A program made the position numbers and the translations under genes. From Williamsia sp. 1138 (GTDB lineage: Bacteria; Actinomycetota; Actinomycetes; Mycobacteriales; Mycobacteriaceae), in the NCBI RefSeq assembly GCF_002095435.2, contig NZ_MJEJ02000045.1, positions 124,001 to 188,000 on the forward strand: 64,000 nucleotides of DNA, in the 5' to 3' direction. How positions within the stretch are numbered: the stretch's first letter is position 1; each line of letters opens with the position of its first letter. This document shows positions 20,118 through 29,442 of the stretch, piece after piece. The notes under the pieces were generated by a model that saw nothing but the letters and a program-made list of their open reading frames with translations, searched no databases and was not told the origin of the DNA.

Positions 20118-20125
20118 GAGCGGGA

Positions 20126-21589
20126 CTAAGAGACAGCCTCGGCGGTGTTGTTGTCCTCCATCGCAGCGAGCGAGGTGGGGGGCCGCACGAACTTGTTGGG
20201 GATGCTCAGCGCCAGCAGTGCCGCGCCGATTGCCGCGATGCTGCCCGCGATGAACACCAACCGGAAGCTGGATTCGGCAGGCACGACATTTCCGCCGCCG
20301 ATGTCGATGACCGAGCTGGCCAGGATCGTCGCCAGGAGAGCCGACGCGATGGCCGTACCGATCGAGCGCATCAAGGAGTTCAGGCTGTTCGCCGCCGCCA
20401 TCTGATGCAGGGGCGCGGCCGACATGATGAGGGCGGGCATCGCCGAATACCCGATCCCGACGCCGGCGCTGACGATGATGTTGGCCACCAGGATCTGCCA
20501 CGGATCGGACATCAGGAACACCGACGTGAGGTAACCGATCGCAATGACCGAGGCGCCGATCAGCAGTGTCATCTTGGGGCCGATGACGATGTTGAGCCGC
20601 GCGGACACCGGGGACAGGAACATCATCATCAATCCGCCGGGGGCGAGGATCAGGCCGGTCGCCAGGATCGTCTCGCCCATGCCGTAGTCCACGACGCCGG
20701 GGATGTGGGGGATCTGCAGCAGCTGAGGTGCGGCCAGACCGATGGCCATGAGTGAGAAGCCGACCAGCACAGAGGCGGCGTTCGTCAGCACGATGACCGG
20801 CTGGCGCGAGGTGCGGAGATCGACCAGCGGTGTCTTCGTCCGCAATTCGAACCAGCCCCAGAGGGCCAGCACCGCGAGACCGGCGGCGGCCAGTCCGAGC
20901 GTCATCACACTGGTCCAACCCCAGGCCGCACCCTTCGACAGCGCGAGCAGCAACGCCACGAGCGCGGTGGTCAGTCCGACGGCGCCGGTGATGTCGAAGG
21001 TGCCCGGCGATTTCACATGCGACTCGCTGACGAGCGTGAACACCAGGATGAACGTGAAGGTGGCAAGTCCGGCGGACGTCCAGAACAGCACGTGCCAGTC
21101 GAAGGTCTGGGTGATCCACGCCGCGACCGGCAGACCGATCGCGCCGCCGACACCGAGGGTCGCCGACATCGTGGCGATGGCCCCGGGGATCCGGGCCGGA
21201 TCGAGCTTGTCCCGGAGAAGGCTGATGCCGCAGGGGATCAGCCCCATCGCCAGCCCCTGCAGTCCACGCCCGACGATCATCGGCACCACCAGCGACGTGA
21301 GGGCACAGATCACCGAACCGACGATCATCGCGGCGATGCAACCCAGGATCACGGCGCGTTTGCCGAACATGTCGGCGAGGCGCCCGGCGATCGGCATACC
21401 GACCGCGGCGGCGAGCAGGGTGGACGTGATCACCCAGGAGGCGTTGTCCGCGCTGGTGTTCAGGTATTCCGGCAGTTTGCCGACGATCGGGATCACCAGG
21501 GTCTGCATGAACGACGCCAGCAGACCACCGAAGCAGAGCACGGCGATCAGCAATCTCGGATTCGAGGACTTCTCAGGCGCAGTAGTCAT
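20126..21589 (-). CDS. MFS drug-type exporter (DHA2, EmrB/QacA-like)
   Basis: A 487-residue transporter with about 14 hydrophobic segments, as in the DHA2 proton-antiport family. Motif A is GRLADMFGKRAVILG between helices 2 and 3; motif C is probably in the fifth helix (MSATLGVGGAIGLPVAAWI). ATG 21589 is chosen; two further in-frame ATGs lie upstream at 21598 and 21625 but inside the TTGCAT palindrome. The substrate is unknown. No regulator gene is adjacent, though the palindromes at the start suggest repressor control. Confidence 0.88.
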   Translation of the reverse strand: MTTAPEKSSNPRLLIAVLCFGGLLASFMQTLVIPIVGKLPEYLNTSADNASWVITSTLLAAAVGMPIAGRLADMFGKRAVILGCIAAMIVGSVICALTSLVVPMIVGRGLQGLAMGLIPCGISLLRDKLDPARIPGAIATMSATLGVGGAIGLPVAAWITQTFDWHVLFWTSAGLATFTFILVFTLVSESHVKSPGTFDITGAVGLTTALVALLLALSKGAAWGWTSVMTLGLAAAGLAVLALWGWFELRTKTPLVDLRTSRQPVIVLTNAASVLVGFSLMAIGLAAPQLLQIPHIPGVVDYGMGETILATGLILAPGGLMMMFLSPVSARLNIVIGPKMTLLIGASVIAIGYLTSVFLMSDPWQILVANIIVSAGVGIGYSAMPALIMSAAPLHQMAAANSLNSLMRSIGTAIASALLATILASSVIDIGGGNVVPAESSFRLVFIAGSIAAIGAALLALSIPNKFVRPPTSLAAMEDNNTAEAVS

Positions 21590-21592
21590 TAC

Positions 21593-21622
21593 TTGCATCA
21601 TGCATGCAAATGCGCAATGCAA
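21593..21622 (-). promoter_or_regulatory. TTGCAT palindrome and third half-site upstream of the MFS gene
   Basis: TTGCAT (21593-21598), a 5-nt centre and ATGCAA (21604-21609) form a perfect inverted repeat ending 4 bp before the start codon. A third ATGCAA follows at 21617-21622. A repressor site overlapping the translation start is likely. Confidence 0.5.
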
Positions 21623-21650
21623 CAAATCAGACAGGGCTGTGACCAGCAGG

Positions 21651-21825
21651 GCTGTGTTGGTTTGGCTCGCTGTGTTGGTTTGGCTCGCTCCGCTCGCGGG
21701 CAGTTCGGCCCTTCAGCGCGCGCTCTTCCTTCGTCGACTCGGTCGCTGCGCTCCCTCGCTCCTCTGTCCAGAGCACGCGGGGCCTCCTGCCGGGTCCTCG
21801 CATCGGTCGCTGCGCTCCCTCGCTC
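21651..21825. repeat. Direct repeats in the gap between MFS and phosphatase genes
   Basis: An 18-bp unit starting GCTGTGTTGG is tandemly duplicated without change (21651-21668, 21669-21686). A separate 23-bp unit ending CTCCCTCGCTC occurs twice, at 21739-21761 and 21803-21825. Together with the 21-bp array that follows they fill this 306-bp gap, which holds no convincing gene. Confidence 0.75.
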
Positions 21826-21831
21826 AGACTT

Positions 21832-21886
21832 CCGTCGAGCGTGCCGATAACGCCGTCGAGCGTGCTCAAACAACCGTCGAGCGTGC
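21832..21886. repeat. 21-bp-period tandem array of CCGTCGAGCGTGC (3 copies)
   Basis: Identical 13-nt cores begin at 21832, 21853 and 21874, separated by unrelated 8-nt spacers (cgataacg, tcaaacaa). The array ends 10 bp past the stop of the phosphatase gene. The core is the reverse complement of the one at 8064-8141. Confidence 0.88.
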
Positions 21887-21895
21887 TGAACGGCC

Positions 21896-22636
21896 TCAGA
21901 CCAGAAGGCGGGCCCGCAAGCGCTCGAGATCTTGCTCGGTCACGCGGCAGGCGGCGAGGTAGTCCTCGAGCGACCCATACGTATCGAGCATCGCTTGTTG
22001 TGCGGCGGCCAGATACACCTCGTTGACGCCGAGCAGATCATCCGAGATCTCGATCGGCTCGCCGTCGGGTTGGCCGTAGATCTTCTGCATGTGGGCACGC
22101 AGAGGCCCGATGCTCGCGTTGCTTTCCAGGTAGTCCTTCAGGACCTCGTCTCGGGCGACACCCAGGGCACCGAGCACCACGGCGACGACCCAGCCGGTCC
22201 GGTCCTTGCCTGCAGCGCAGTGGACGAGCACTCGCCGATCGGGGTCGCCGAGCAACTTGATCACCTGTTCGATGCAGTTCATCGCTCCCGGCAGCATCGG
22301 CATCGTCGCGTACACCTGGGACAGGTATCGGGTGCGGTTCGCCATGTACTCCTCACGAGAGATCTCGTGTGGGGCCTTGCCGTCCGGGCGCAGGTCGAAG
22401 GGCAGGACGTGGACCTCGATGCCATCCGGCACCTTGTCCGAACCGCTGCGCTCTATCTCGGCTGTGTCCCTGACATCGAAGATGTCGGTCACACCGAGGT
22501 TGACGAGATCTTGCCCGCCGGTGTCCTCCAGGGAACTGAGTTCTGAACTCCTGAAGAGGAAACCTGCACCGACACAACGTCCTTCGTCGGTTTTCAGGTC
22601 GGACACATCGCGGAAATTCCAGGCGCCGGAGAGCAT
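21896..22636 (-). CDS. PtpB-like tyrosine/lipid phosphatase
   Basis: A 246-residue protein of the Y_phosphatase3 family. The phosphate-binding loop [10 protein letters not shown] places the nucleophile at Cys140 and keeps the Lys and Asp typical of MptpB-like enzymes, which hydrolyse phosphotyrosine, phosphoserine/threonine and phosphoinositides. The N-terminal [10 protein letters not shown] and FRSSELSSL segments are also family features. No signal peptide. It is divergent from gpmA with 64 bp between them. The physiological substrate is unknown. Confidence 0.88.
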   Translation of the reverse strand: MLSGAWNFRDVSDLKTDEGRCVGAGFLFRSSELSSLEDTGGQDLVNLGVTDIFDVRDTAEIERSGSDKVPDGIEVHVLPFDLRPDGKAPHEISREEYMANRTRYLSQVYATMPMLPGAMNCIEQVIKLLGDPDRRVLVHCAAGKDRTGWVVAVVLGALGVARDEVLKDYLESNASIGPLRAHMQKIYGQPDGEPIEISDDLLGVNEVYLAAAQQAMLDTYGSLEDYLAACRVTEQDLERLRARLLV

Positions 22637-22700
22637 GGCGGTCAGTGTATGTGGTCGTGGGCGCGACCGGGCTGCTCGGCCTGTGGAAAACTATTGCCTC

Positions 22701-23447
22701 ATGAGCAACGGAACCCTGATCCTGATGCGGCACGGCGAGAGCGAGTGGAACGCGTCCAACCAGTTCACCGGCTGGGTCGACGTTGCCCTCACCGACAAGG
22801 GAAAGGCCGAGGCCGTGCGGGCCGGCGAGCTGCTCGTCGAGCACGATGTGCTGCCCGACGTCCTCTACACCTCGCTACTGCGCCGCGCGATCACCACCGC
22901 CGAGATCGCGCTGGACGCCGCCGATCGGCACTGGATCCCGGTGATCCGCGACTGGCGGCTCAACGAGCGGCACTACGGTGCCCTGCAGGGTCTGAACAAG
23001 GCCGAGACCAAAGAGAAGTTCGGCGACGAGCAGTTCATGCTGTGGCGCCGCAGCTACGACACCCCGCCACCCCCGATCGAGAAGGGTGCGGAGTACAGCC
23101 AGGACGCCGACGTCCGCTACGCCGACCTGCCCGAGGTCCCGCTGACCGAATGCCTCAAAGACGTTGTGGTCCGCCTCATCCCGTACTTCGAGGACGCCAT
23201 CGCCGCAGATCTCAAGGCAGGTAAGACGGTGCTGGTCGCCGCGCACGGCAACTCGTTACGCGCGCTGGTGAAGTATCTCGACGGCATCTCCGACGAGGAC
23301 ATCGCCGGCCTGAACATCCCGACCGGCAACCCGCTGCGTTACGACCTCGACGAGAACCTGAAACCGCTGAACCCGGGTGGCACCTACCTGGACCCTGACG
23401 CGGCTGCTGCGGGTGCGGCCGCAGTGGCCGCGCAAGGCAGCAAGTAG
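22701..23447 (+). CDS. gpmA: 2,3-bisphosphoglycerate-dependent phosphoglycerate mutase
   Basis: A 248-residue dPGM that interconverts 3- and 2-phosphoglycerate in glycolysis. The phosphohistidine is His11 in [10 protein letters not shown]; other catalytic-site segments are [40 protein letters not shown] and the second histidine in [11 protein letters not shown]. Start ATG 22701 begins at the conserved N-terminus. The Ala-rich tail is a minor extension. Lies between the mshA region and senX3-regX3 as gpm1 does in mycobacteria. Confidence 0.95.
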   Translation: MSNGTLILMRHGESEWNASNQFTGWVDVALTDKGKAEAVRAGELLVEHDVLPDVLYTSLLRRAITTAEIALDAADRHWIPVIRDWRLNERHYGALQGLNKAETKEKFGDEQFMLWRRSYDTPPPPIEKGAEYSQDADVRYADLPEVPLTECLKDVVVRLIPYFEDAIAADLKAGKTVLVAAHGNSLRALVKYLDGISDEDIAGLNIPTGNPLRYDLDENLKPLNPGGTYLDPDAAAAGAAAVAAQGSK

Positions 23448-23543
23448 CACGGATTCACGCGTCATCGTCGTTCGCGGCGACGGAATCCGCATCTCTTCGT
23501 GCAACCAGCGGTGATGGTCGAACGCGAGGTCTACCCTGGTTCC

Positions 23544-23879
23544 ATGGCGGGAGAAAACACATCTGGGACCGGGACCGACACGCGTGATTCCACAATTCGG
23601 GTGACCCATTCGCAGGCGCAGGAACGGTACGAGATATTCGTCGGTGACGATTATGTCGGTTACCTCGACTACGTCAGCGAACCCGAACAGGTGCTGCTGA
23701 CCCACACCGTGGTGCACAGCCAGTTCAGCGGTCACGGATATGCCGCTCACCTGGTCAAATTCGTCCTCGACGACATCGCGAAAACGGGCAAACAGGTCGT
23801 GCCCCTGTGTTCCTATGTCGGATATTTCATCGACAAGAACCCCGAATACGCGGGTATGGCCACCGAAGTGACCCGCTGA
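23544..23879 (+). CDS. Small GNAT-type N-acetyltransferase (YjdJ/NATD1-like)
   Basis: A 111-residue protein with the compact GNAT fold of PF14542: VGYLDYVSEPEQVLLTHTVV, an acetyl-CoA-binding turn in FSGHGYAAHLV, and LCSYVGYFIDKNPEY. Such proteins are single-domain acetyltransferases of unknown acceptor. ATG 23544 is preferred; ATG 23514 is possible. It sits between gpmA and senX3 on the same strand, but a 160-bp gap follows, so it may be the end of the gpmA transcript. Confidence 0.8.
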   Translation: MAGENTSGTGTDTRDSTIRVTHSQAQERYEIFVGDDYVGYLDYVSEPEQVLLTHTVVHSQFSGHGYAAHLVKFVLDDIAKTGKQVVPLCSYVGYFIDKNPEYAGMATEVTR

Positions 23880-23945
23880 GCGAAAACCGAAACGGGTTTC
23901 GATTTCGATCAATTGCCCCGCCGGGGGCCATTCCGGCGACAATCG

Positions 23946-24027
23946 GGTGAACAAAGCCCCAACTCTGGCGCGCTGACTTGTTACCGGCACCCGATGCCGA
24001 GCATTCTGCATAGGTGTCATGTTCAGC
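23946..24027 (+). promoter_or_regulatory. PHO-box-like half-sites upstream of senX3
   Basis: GGTGAAC (23946-23952, the exact complement of the GTTCACC half used by PhoP/RegX3-type regulators) and GTTCAGC (24021-24027) lie before senX3. Autoregulation by RegX3 is plausible; spacing is not canonical, so this is a weak call. Confidence 0.3.
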
Positions 24028-24039
24028 TGCCCGTAAGAT

Positions 24040-25350
24040 TTGTCTGTGACCGCATTTGTTGTCGCGGGCGTGGCGGTGCTGGCGCTACTGATCGGCGCGA
24101 CGGCCGGATGGCTCGTCGGCCGACGCAGAGGTCTGCCTGAATCGATCGAAGCGGCCGCAGTTGTCGCCCCGTCGGTCCCGACGGTCCTGCAGGCGACACC
24201 GCCGCCCCCAGCCGCCACCCGCATGACCCGCGCGATGCTGCTCGACCGCATCATCGAAGGCGGCGAGACCGGTGTCGCCGTGGTCGACGACGTGCGCGAC
24301 GTCGTCTTCTACAACGAGCAGGCCGTCCACCTGGGGATGGTCCACGATCACCTGCTGGACGATTCGGTCTGGGAGTATGCCCGCTACACCTTGGAAAGCG
24401 GAGACAACGGCCGGTTCACGTTCGTGCCGCCGCAAGGCACGGGTGCTTTCGTGTCGACCGGTCGCGCGCCGGGTCGCAAGATCCAGTCGGTGTCGTGCCT
24501 GTCCGAACTGATCGCCGACGGTGGCGAGCGGTTTGCGGTCGTCTACGGCCACGACGACTCAGAGAACATCCGGGTCGAGGAGACCCGCCGCGACTTCGTC
24601 GCCAACGTCTCCCACGAACTCAAGACCCCCGTCGCCGCGATCGGGCTACTGGCCGAGGCGCTGCTGGAGTCGTCCGATGACCCGTACTCGGTGGAGCACT
24701 TCGGTGAGCGGGTCCGCATCGAATCGGTGCGTATGGGCAACATGGTGTCCGAGCTGATCGCGCTGTCGCGACTGCAGGGCGCAGAGCGACTGCCGGATCT
24801 GGAGGATGTCGAGGTCGACGTCCTGATCGACGAGGTGCTGGACCGGGCCCAGATCAACGCCGAGGCAGCGGGCATCAAACTCACCACCGACGACGATTCC
24901 GGCCTGCACGTCGACGGCGACCACACCCTGCTGCTGACGGCGTTGAACAATCTGGTGGCCAATGCGATCGCGTACTCACCCAGCGGGACGTCAGTGTCCA
25001 TGAGCAGGCGCGTGGTCAACGTCGACGGCAGGCCGATGGTGGCCATCGCCGTCACCGACCGCGGCATCGGTATCGCGCCCCAGCATCAGTTGCGGGTGTT
25101 CGAGCGCTTCTTCCGTATCGACAAGGCCCGCTCACGCGCCACCGGGGGCACCGGCCTGGGACTGGCGATCGTCAAGCACGTCGCCAGCAACCACGGCGGC
25201 GCCATCGAACTGTGGAGCAAACCCGGAACCGGCTCCACCTTCACCCTCACCATCCCACTCGCCGCGGCGGCACGACAGTCGGACGCCGCAGCCAGAGAAT
25301 CAGACAAGACCGCAATCGTGGTCCACGAAGAGAGAGAACTGAGCCGTTGA
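24040..25350 (+). CDS. senX3: Sensor histidine kinase SenX3
   Basis: A 436-residue membrane kinase for phosphate-limitation signalling. One N-terminal hydrophobic segment (VVAGVAVLALLIGATAGWLV), a PAS-like region (about 70-165), the HisKA box RRDFVANVSHELKTP with phospho-acceptor His192, and an ATPase domain with N-box NNLVANAI, G1 DRGIGI and G2 GGTGLGLAI. Start is TTG 24040 or GTG 24046. The gene overlaps regX3 by 4 bp, without the MIRU repeats found at this junction in M. tuberculosis. Confidence 0.92.
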   Translation: MSVTAFVVAGVAVLALLIGATAGWLVGRRRGLPESIEAAAVVAPSVPTVLQATPPPPAATRMTRAMLLDRIIEGGETGVAVVDDVRDVVFYNEQAVHLGMVHDHLLDDSVWEYARYTLESGDNGRFTFVPPQGTGAFVSTGRAPGRKIQSVSCLSELIADGGERFAVVYGHDDSENIRVEETRRDFVANVSHELKTPVAAIGLLAEALLESSDDPYSVEHFGERVRIESVRMGNMVSELIALSRLQGAERLPDLEDVEVDVLIDEVLDRAQINAEAAGIKLTTDDDSGLHVDGDHTLLLTALNNLVANAIAYSPSGTSVSMSRRVVNVDGRPMVAIAVTDRGIGIAPQHQLRVFERFFRIDKARSRATGGTGLGLAIVKHVASNHGGAIELWSKPGTGSTFTLTIPLAAAARQSDAAARESDKTAIVVHEERELSR

Positions 25351-26036
25351 CACATGTGCTGATCGTCGAGGACGAAGAATCCTTGGCCGACCCGCTCGCG
25401 TTCCTGCTTCGAAAAGAGGGTTTCGAGGCCACGATCGTCACCGACGGCAACTCCGCGCTGCCCGAGTTCGAGAGGGTGAGCCCGGACATCGTGTTGCTCG
25501 ACCTGATGTTGCCCGGAGCTTCCGGCACCGAGGTCTGCAAGGCCATCCGGGCCCGATCGTCGACTCCGGTGATCATGGTGACCGCACGCGACAGCGAGAT
25601 CGACAAGGTCGTCGGGCTCGAGCTGGGTGCCGACGACTATGTGACCAAACCTTATTCGGCGCGCGAGCTGATAGCCCGGATCCGGGCGGTGCTCCGCCGC
25701 GGAGGTGACGCAGGCGAAGCGCTCGACCTCGACGGCGGGCTCATCGAGGCGGGGCCGGTGTCGATGGACGTCGAGCGCCACACCGTGTCTGCCAGTGGAC
25801 AGTCGATCACGTTGCCACTCAAAGAGTTCGATCTGCTGGAGTACCTGTTGCGCAACGCGGGCCGGGTGCTGACCCGGGGGCAGCTCATCGACCGGGTCTG
25901 GGGTGCCGACTACGTCGGGGACACCAAAACCCTTGACGTGCATGTGAAGCGGCTGCGGTCGAAGATCGAGTCCGATCCCGGCAACCCCAAGCATCTGGTG
26001 ACCGTGCGGGGTCTCGGCTACAAGTTCGAGCCCTGA
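25347..26036 (+). CDS. regX3: Two-component response regulator RegX3
   Basis: A 229-residue OmpR-family regulator. The receiver domain has the acidic pocket EDE at 8-10, phospho-acceptor Asp52 (LLDLMLPG), Thr in VTAR and Lys in VTKPYS. The C-terminal winged helix is at about 130-227 (LPLKEFDLLEYLLRN, TKTLDVHVKRLRSKI, VRGLGYKFE). It starts with TTG at 25347 within the senX3 stop (TTGA overlap), which fits translational coupling. It likely activates phosphate-scavenging genes; none lie nearby. Confidence 0.93.
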   Translation: MTHVLIVEDEESLADPLAFLLRKEGFEATIVTDGNSALPEFERVSPDIVLLDLMLPGASGTEVCKAIRARSSTPVIMVTARDSEIDKVVGLELGADDYVTKPYSARELIARIRAVLRRGGDAGEALDLDGGLIEAGPVSMDVERHTVSASGQSITLPLKEFDLLEYLLRNAGRVLTRGQLIDRVWGADYVGDTKTLDVHVKRLRSKIESDPGNPKHLVTVRGLGYKFEP

Positions 26037-26071
26037 GTCGTTCATCCGCTGAGAGTTCGCGCCACCTGCTT

Positions 26072-26103
26072 GCGTACGCGCCGGTTGCACCTGGCGCGTA
26101 CGC
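26072..26103. terminator. 11-bp hairpin between convergent regX3 and the Rv0495c-like gene
   Basis: GCGTACGCGCC (26072-26082) pairs perfectly with GGCGCGTACGC (26093-26103) around a 10-nt loop. It lies in the 99-bp gap between two convergent genes and probably terminates both. Further complementary blocks flank it (see findings). Confidence 0.75.
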
Positions 26104-26135
26104 CGGCGGATGGCGCGAATTCCTGGGTGGTGAGC

Positions 26136-27008
26136 TCAGGCCTCTTCCGGGTGCTGGGCGTACTTGATGTCGCCCTCCTGACGCTTGGTGGCAGCGGCGG
26201 TGGCCGGGTGGATCGCGATGAGTCCGAGTCCCTGGCGACGTCGGCAGGCCTTCGCGAGTTCTTCGTAGGCGGGCTCGCCGAGAAGCGCGATCAACTCGGG
26301 CCGGTACGACTCCCAGACCTGCTTCGCGCCGATGTGTGCGTCGGGGGAGCCTGAGCAGTACCACTCCAGGTCGGCGCCTCCGGACCCCCAGCCACGCCGG
26401 TCGAACTCGGTGATGGTGGTCTTGAGGACCTGCTCGCCGTCGGGCCGCTCCACCCACTGCTGCTCGCGTCGCACCGGGAGCTGCCAGCACACCTCGGGTT
26501 TGACCTCGAGCGGCTCGATTCCTTTGCGCAGCGCCATCGAGTGCAGGGCGCAGCCCTGACCGCCGGCGAAACCCGGGCGGTTCAGGAAGATGCAGGCGCC
26601 CTTGTGCTTGCGGGTCTTGAGGGCGAGCTCACCGTCGAGCTCGTCCTCCTCGAGATATCCGCGCTTGCCCAAAGGGTCTTTGCCCGAACCTTTTTGGTAG
26701 TACTGCCAATCATCGGGCGTCAGCATGGCCACGCCCTTGGCGAGGATCTCGCGGTCCCCGTCGTCAGAGAGATACGCCCCGTGGCTGCAACAGCCGTCGT
26801 TCTCGCGGCCCTCGATGATGCCCTGGCAGGCAGGGGTTCCGAAGACACAGGTCCAGTGCGACAACAACCAGGTGAGGTCGGCGTTGATGATGTGTTCCGG
26901 GTTTTCGGGGTCGGCGAACTCGTACCACTCGCGCGGAAAGTCGAGAGGAACTTCCGGGGCCGGGTCGATTTTGGAGGCTGCGTGCACAATTACCAACGGT
27001 AGACGCAC
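26136..27008 (-). CDS. Conserved actinobacterial protein (Rv0495c-like), cysteine-rich
   Basis: About 290 residues from GTG 27008; GTG 26987 or ATG 27056 are alternatives, since the divergent ppx starts at 27022. The protein is rich in Cys and Trp with conserved-looking blocks [49 protein letters not shown] and [10 protein letters not shown]. The spacing of Cys/His clusters suggests metal or iron-sulphur binding, which is inference. It corresponds by position and sequence pattern to Rv0495c of M. tuberculosis, whose function I do not know. Confidence 0.82.
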   Translation of the reverse strand: MRLPLVIVHAASKIDPAPEVPLDFPREWYEFADPENPEHIINADLTWLLSHWTCVFGTPACQGIIEGRENDGCCSHGAYLSDDGDREILAKGVAMLTPDDWQYYQKGSGKDPLGKRGYLEEDELDGELALKTRKHKGACIFLNRPGFAGGQGCALHSMALRKGIEPLEVKPEVCWQLPVRREQQWVERPDGEQVLKTTITEFDRRGWGSGGADLEWYCSGSPDAHIGAKQVWESYRPELIALLGEPAYEELAKACRRRQGLGLIAIHPATAAATKRQEGDIKYAQHPEEA

Positions 27009-27021
27009 TAAGTTGTAACCC

Positions 27022-27978
27022 GTGCGTTTAGGAGTGCTTGATGTCGGCAGTAACACAGTCCACCTGTTGGTTGTCGATGCCCACCGGGGCGGTCACCCGA
27101 CCCCGATGAGTTCGACGAAGTCGACCCTGCGACTGGCAGAGCAGATCGATGCCGACGGCCGGCTCTCGCAGCGCGGCGCGGATGGGCTGATCGAATCTGT
27201 CGACGAGTTCACGAAAATCGCCTACACCTCGGGTTGCAAGCAGGTGATGGCCTTCGCCACCTCGGCGGTGCGCGACGCGGCGAACTGCGACGAGGTGCTC
27301 GAACGCGTCGCCGAGGCGACCGGGGTGCGGGTCGTGGTGCTCTCGGGGGTCGACGAGGCCCGCCTGACCTCGCTGGCGGTGCGTCGCTGGTACGGGTGGG
27401 GTTCGGGCCGGATAGTGGCCCTCGACATCGGTGGCGGCTCGCTGGAGCTGTCCAACGGCGTCGACGAGGAACCGGACGTCGCGCTGTCGTTGCCGCTGGG
27501 TGCGGGCAGGCTCACCAGGGAATGGCTGGCGGAGGATCCTCCGGGCAGACGGCGCGTGGCGGTTCTGCGCGACTGGCTCGACGCCGAACTGGCGGCCGGA
27601 GCCAAAGAACTGATCGGAGCCGGCTCCCCGGACCTGGCGGTGGGCACGTCCAAGACGTTCCGCTCGCTGGCGCGACTCACCGGCGCGGCACCTTCCAGCG
27701 CAGGACCCCGTGTCAAGAGGACACTGACCATCAGTGGTTTGAGACAGTTGATCGCGTTCATCTCCCGGATGACTGCAGCGGATCGAGCCGAACTGGAGGG
27801 GGTGAGTGTGGACCGCGCAGGACAGCTGGTGGCGGGCGCACTCGTCGCGGAGGCGAGCATGCGCGCGCTGTCGATCGATACTTTGGAGATATGCCCATGG
27901 GCCCTACGCGAAGGTGTCATTCTGCGCAGACTGGATCTGGAGTCCAGCGACACCGAGTTGCCGGCGGGCGAACGCTAA
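27022..27978 (+). CDS. ppx: Exopolyphosphatase (Ppx/GppA family)
   Basis: A 318-residue ASKHA-fold phosphatase that removes terminal phosphate from polyphosphate or pppGpp-like substrates. Phosphate-1 motif [18 protein letters not shown] at the N-terminus, FATSAVRDA, the catalytic Glu region [14 protein letters not shown], and phosphate-2 motif [11 protein letters not shown]. It is the short two-domain form (about 315 residues), as in mycobacterial Ppx1. GTG start. Placed just after the phosphate-sensing senX3-regX3, as in M. tuberculosis. Confidence 0.92.
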   Translation: MRLGVLDVGSNTVHLLVVDAHRGGHPTPMSSTKSTLRLAEQIDADGRLSQRGADGLIESVDEFTKIAYTSGCKQVMAFATSAVRDAANCDEVLERVAEATGVRVVVLSGVDEARLTSLAVRRWYGWGSGRIVALDIGGGSLELSNGVDEEPDVALSLPLGAGRLTREWLAEDPPGRRRVAVLRDWLDAELAAGAKELIGAGSPDLAVGTSKTFRSLARLTGAAPSSAGPRVKRTLTISGLRQLIAFISRMTAADRAELEGVSVDRAGQLVAGALVAEASMRALSIDTLEICPWALREGVILRRLDLESSDTELPAGER

Positions 27979-27995
27979 GGATGGTGAACTAACTC

Positions 27996-29435
27996 ATGGC
28001 CAGAGGATCGGATCCCGATTCACGTCCCATCTCGGTTGCCGAGTTGCTGGCGCGCGCCAAAGAGGCCGGTGCGACGGACGTCGCCGAGGCGGCGGCCAAC
28101 TCTCCGGCAGCCACCGGCCGTCGCCATCGCGGCGGTAAGGACGGCATCTCCGTTGCCGAGCTGACCGGTGAGATCCCGCGCATCGCCGAGTCCACGACAC
28201 CGCCGCCCACCCGCGACTTCAATGCTGCCGACGTCTCCGAGCGGGCCGAATCGGCGCCCGAGGCCGACGCCGCCGAGACGAAGCCCGCTCCCGCGGTGTC
28301 AACTGACTCGACCGAGCAGGACGAGGCCTCATCTCACCCGGAATCGGAAAAGGCCGAACCGCAGGTGACGGGGCCGTCTGTCGCCGATACGTCCGACCAG
28401 CATTCGGACTCCGAGACCACCGGCGTCATCTCCTCGGTGCAGGCGTACTCGCAGGTCGACGACGAGGACCCGAACCGCGATCGTCAGGATGATCATCGTG
28501 TGCTCAGTGCCGCCGAGCGGGATCGCGAATTCGAGGCGTACCGCAACTTCGAGGACGTCGACGCGACCCCGTCACCGACCGGTGAGCCGAAGAAGAAACG
28601 CGGCATCCTGGGATTCGGACGCAAGAAGGCGACCGCTGCTGCGCCGTCCGCACCTGAATCGCCGAGGACGTCTCGGGACCACGCGGACGATACCGATCAT
28701 GAAGTGACGCAGCTCATACCGACGGTCACCGCGACTCCGCCGCCGTACCCTCCGGTCTTTGCCACGGACGGTCCGCCTCCGCCTGTGCCCGCCGAGTCCG
28801 CCAAACCGGCTCAGTCGCCTGCGCCCGGGAAAGCACAGGCCGATACCGGCCGATACCTGCGTTTCGACGTCGACGACGATGCCACGTCGCGCGTCGACAC
28901 CACGAAGCGTTCGAGCCCCGAGGAGTCGAATGCCGAGGAGTCGAATGCCGCACCGGCCCAGGCGGATACCCGCGGGTTCGGTGCGTTCGCGAGCGGAAGC
29001 CCGGTCGACGAGACCCCCATCGAAGATCCGGCGACACCGCAGACGCCGGGCGACGACGCCAACGCGGATGCTGATGCCGTACGGACCCGGCTGACCGGTT
29101 CGGCAGCGGCGCAGGATCACCCGCCCGCCGGTGAACCCGCGCACGACGAGGCGGCTCCCACGGAGAAGTCGCCGTCGGTCCAGTGGCTCTTGCTCATCGG
29201 CCAGGTGCTGGCCGGTTTGGCCGTCGGCGTGGCGCTCTTCTGGGGTTTCACCGAATTGTGGCGCTGGAATGTGTATTTCGCACTCATCCTCGCGGTCGCG
29301 GTGATCTTCGGGTTGGTCACCCTCGTGCACGTCGTGCGGCGCAGCCAGGACCTGATCAGCACCCTGCTGGCATTGGGTGTCGGCTTGCTCGTGACGATTG
29401 GTCCGCTGGTGCTGTTGCTCGTCGCCGGAGACTGA
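27996..29435 (+). CDS. Conserved membrane protein with long acidic disordered N-terminus (Rv0497-like)
   Basis: A 479-residue protein. Residues 1-390 are low-complexity (Ala, Asp, Glu, Pro, Ser) with two short conserved-looking motifs, ISVAELLARAKEAG near the start and ISVAELTGEIPRI at about 51, plus a basic patch KKKRGILGFGRKK. Residues about 395-479 hold three hydrophobic helices (LLLIGQVLAGLAVGVALFWG, FALILAVAVIFGLVTLVHVV, LLALGVGLLVTIGPLVLLLV). Such a C-tail-anchored, N-cytoplasmic layout suggests a scaffold, but function is unknown. Same position as Rv0497 in mycobacteria. Confidence 0.75.
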   Translation: MARGSDPDSRPISVAELLARAKEAGATDVAEAAANSPAATGRRHRGGKDGISVAELTGEIPRIAESTTPPPTRDFNAADVSERAESAPEADAAETKPAPAVSTDSTEQDEASSHPESEKAEPQVTGPSVADTSDQHSDSETTGVISSVQAYSQVDDEDPNRDRQDDHRVLSAAERDREFEAYRNFEDVDATPSPTGEPKKKRGILGFGRKKATAAAPSAPESPRTSRDHADDTDHEVTQLIPTVTATPPPYPPVFATDGPPPPVPAESAKPAQSPAPGKAQADTGRYLRFDVDDDATSRVDTTKRSSPEESNAEESNAAPAQADTRGFGAFASGSPVDETPIEDPATPQTPGDDANADADAVRTRLTGSAAAQDHPPAGEPAHDEAAPTEKSPSVQWLLLIGQVLAGLAVGVALFWGFTELWRWNVYFALILAVAVIFGLVTLVHVVRRSQDLISTLLALGVGLLVTIGPLVLLLVAGD

Positions 29436-29442
29436 GGAGTCG

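Noticed and set aside
21739-21886. Possible CRISPR-like array
   Set aside because: Cores are only 13 nt with 8-nt spacers, copies are few, and no cas genes are present. The geometry does not fit CRISPR.
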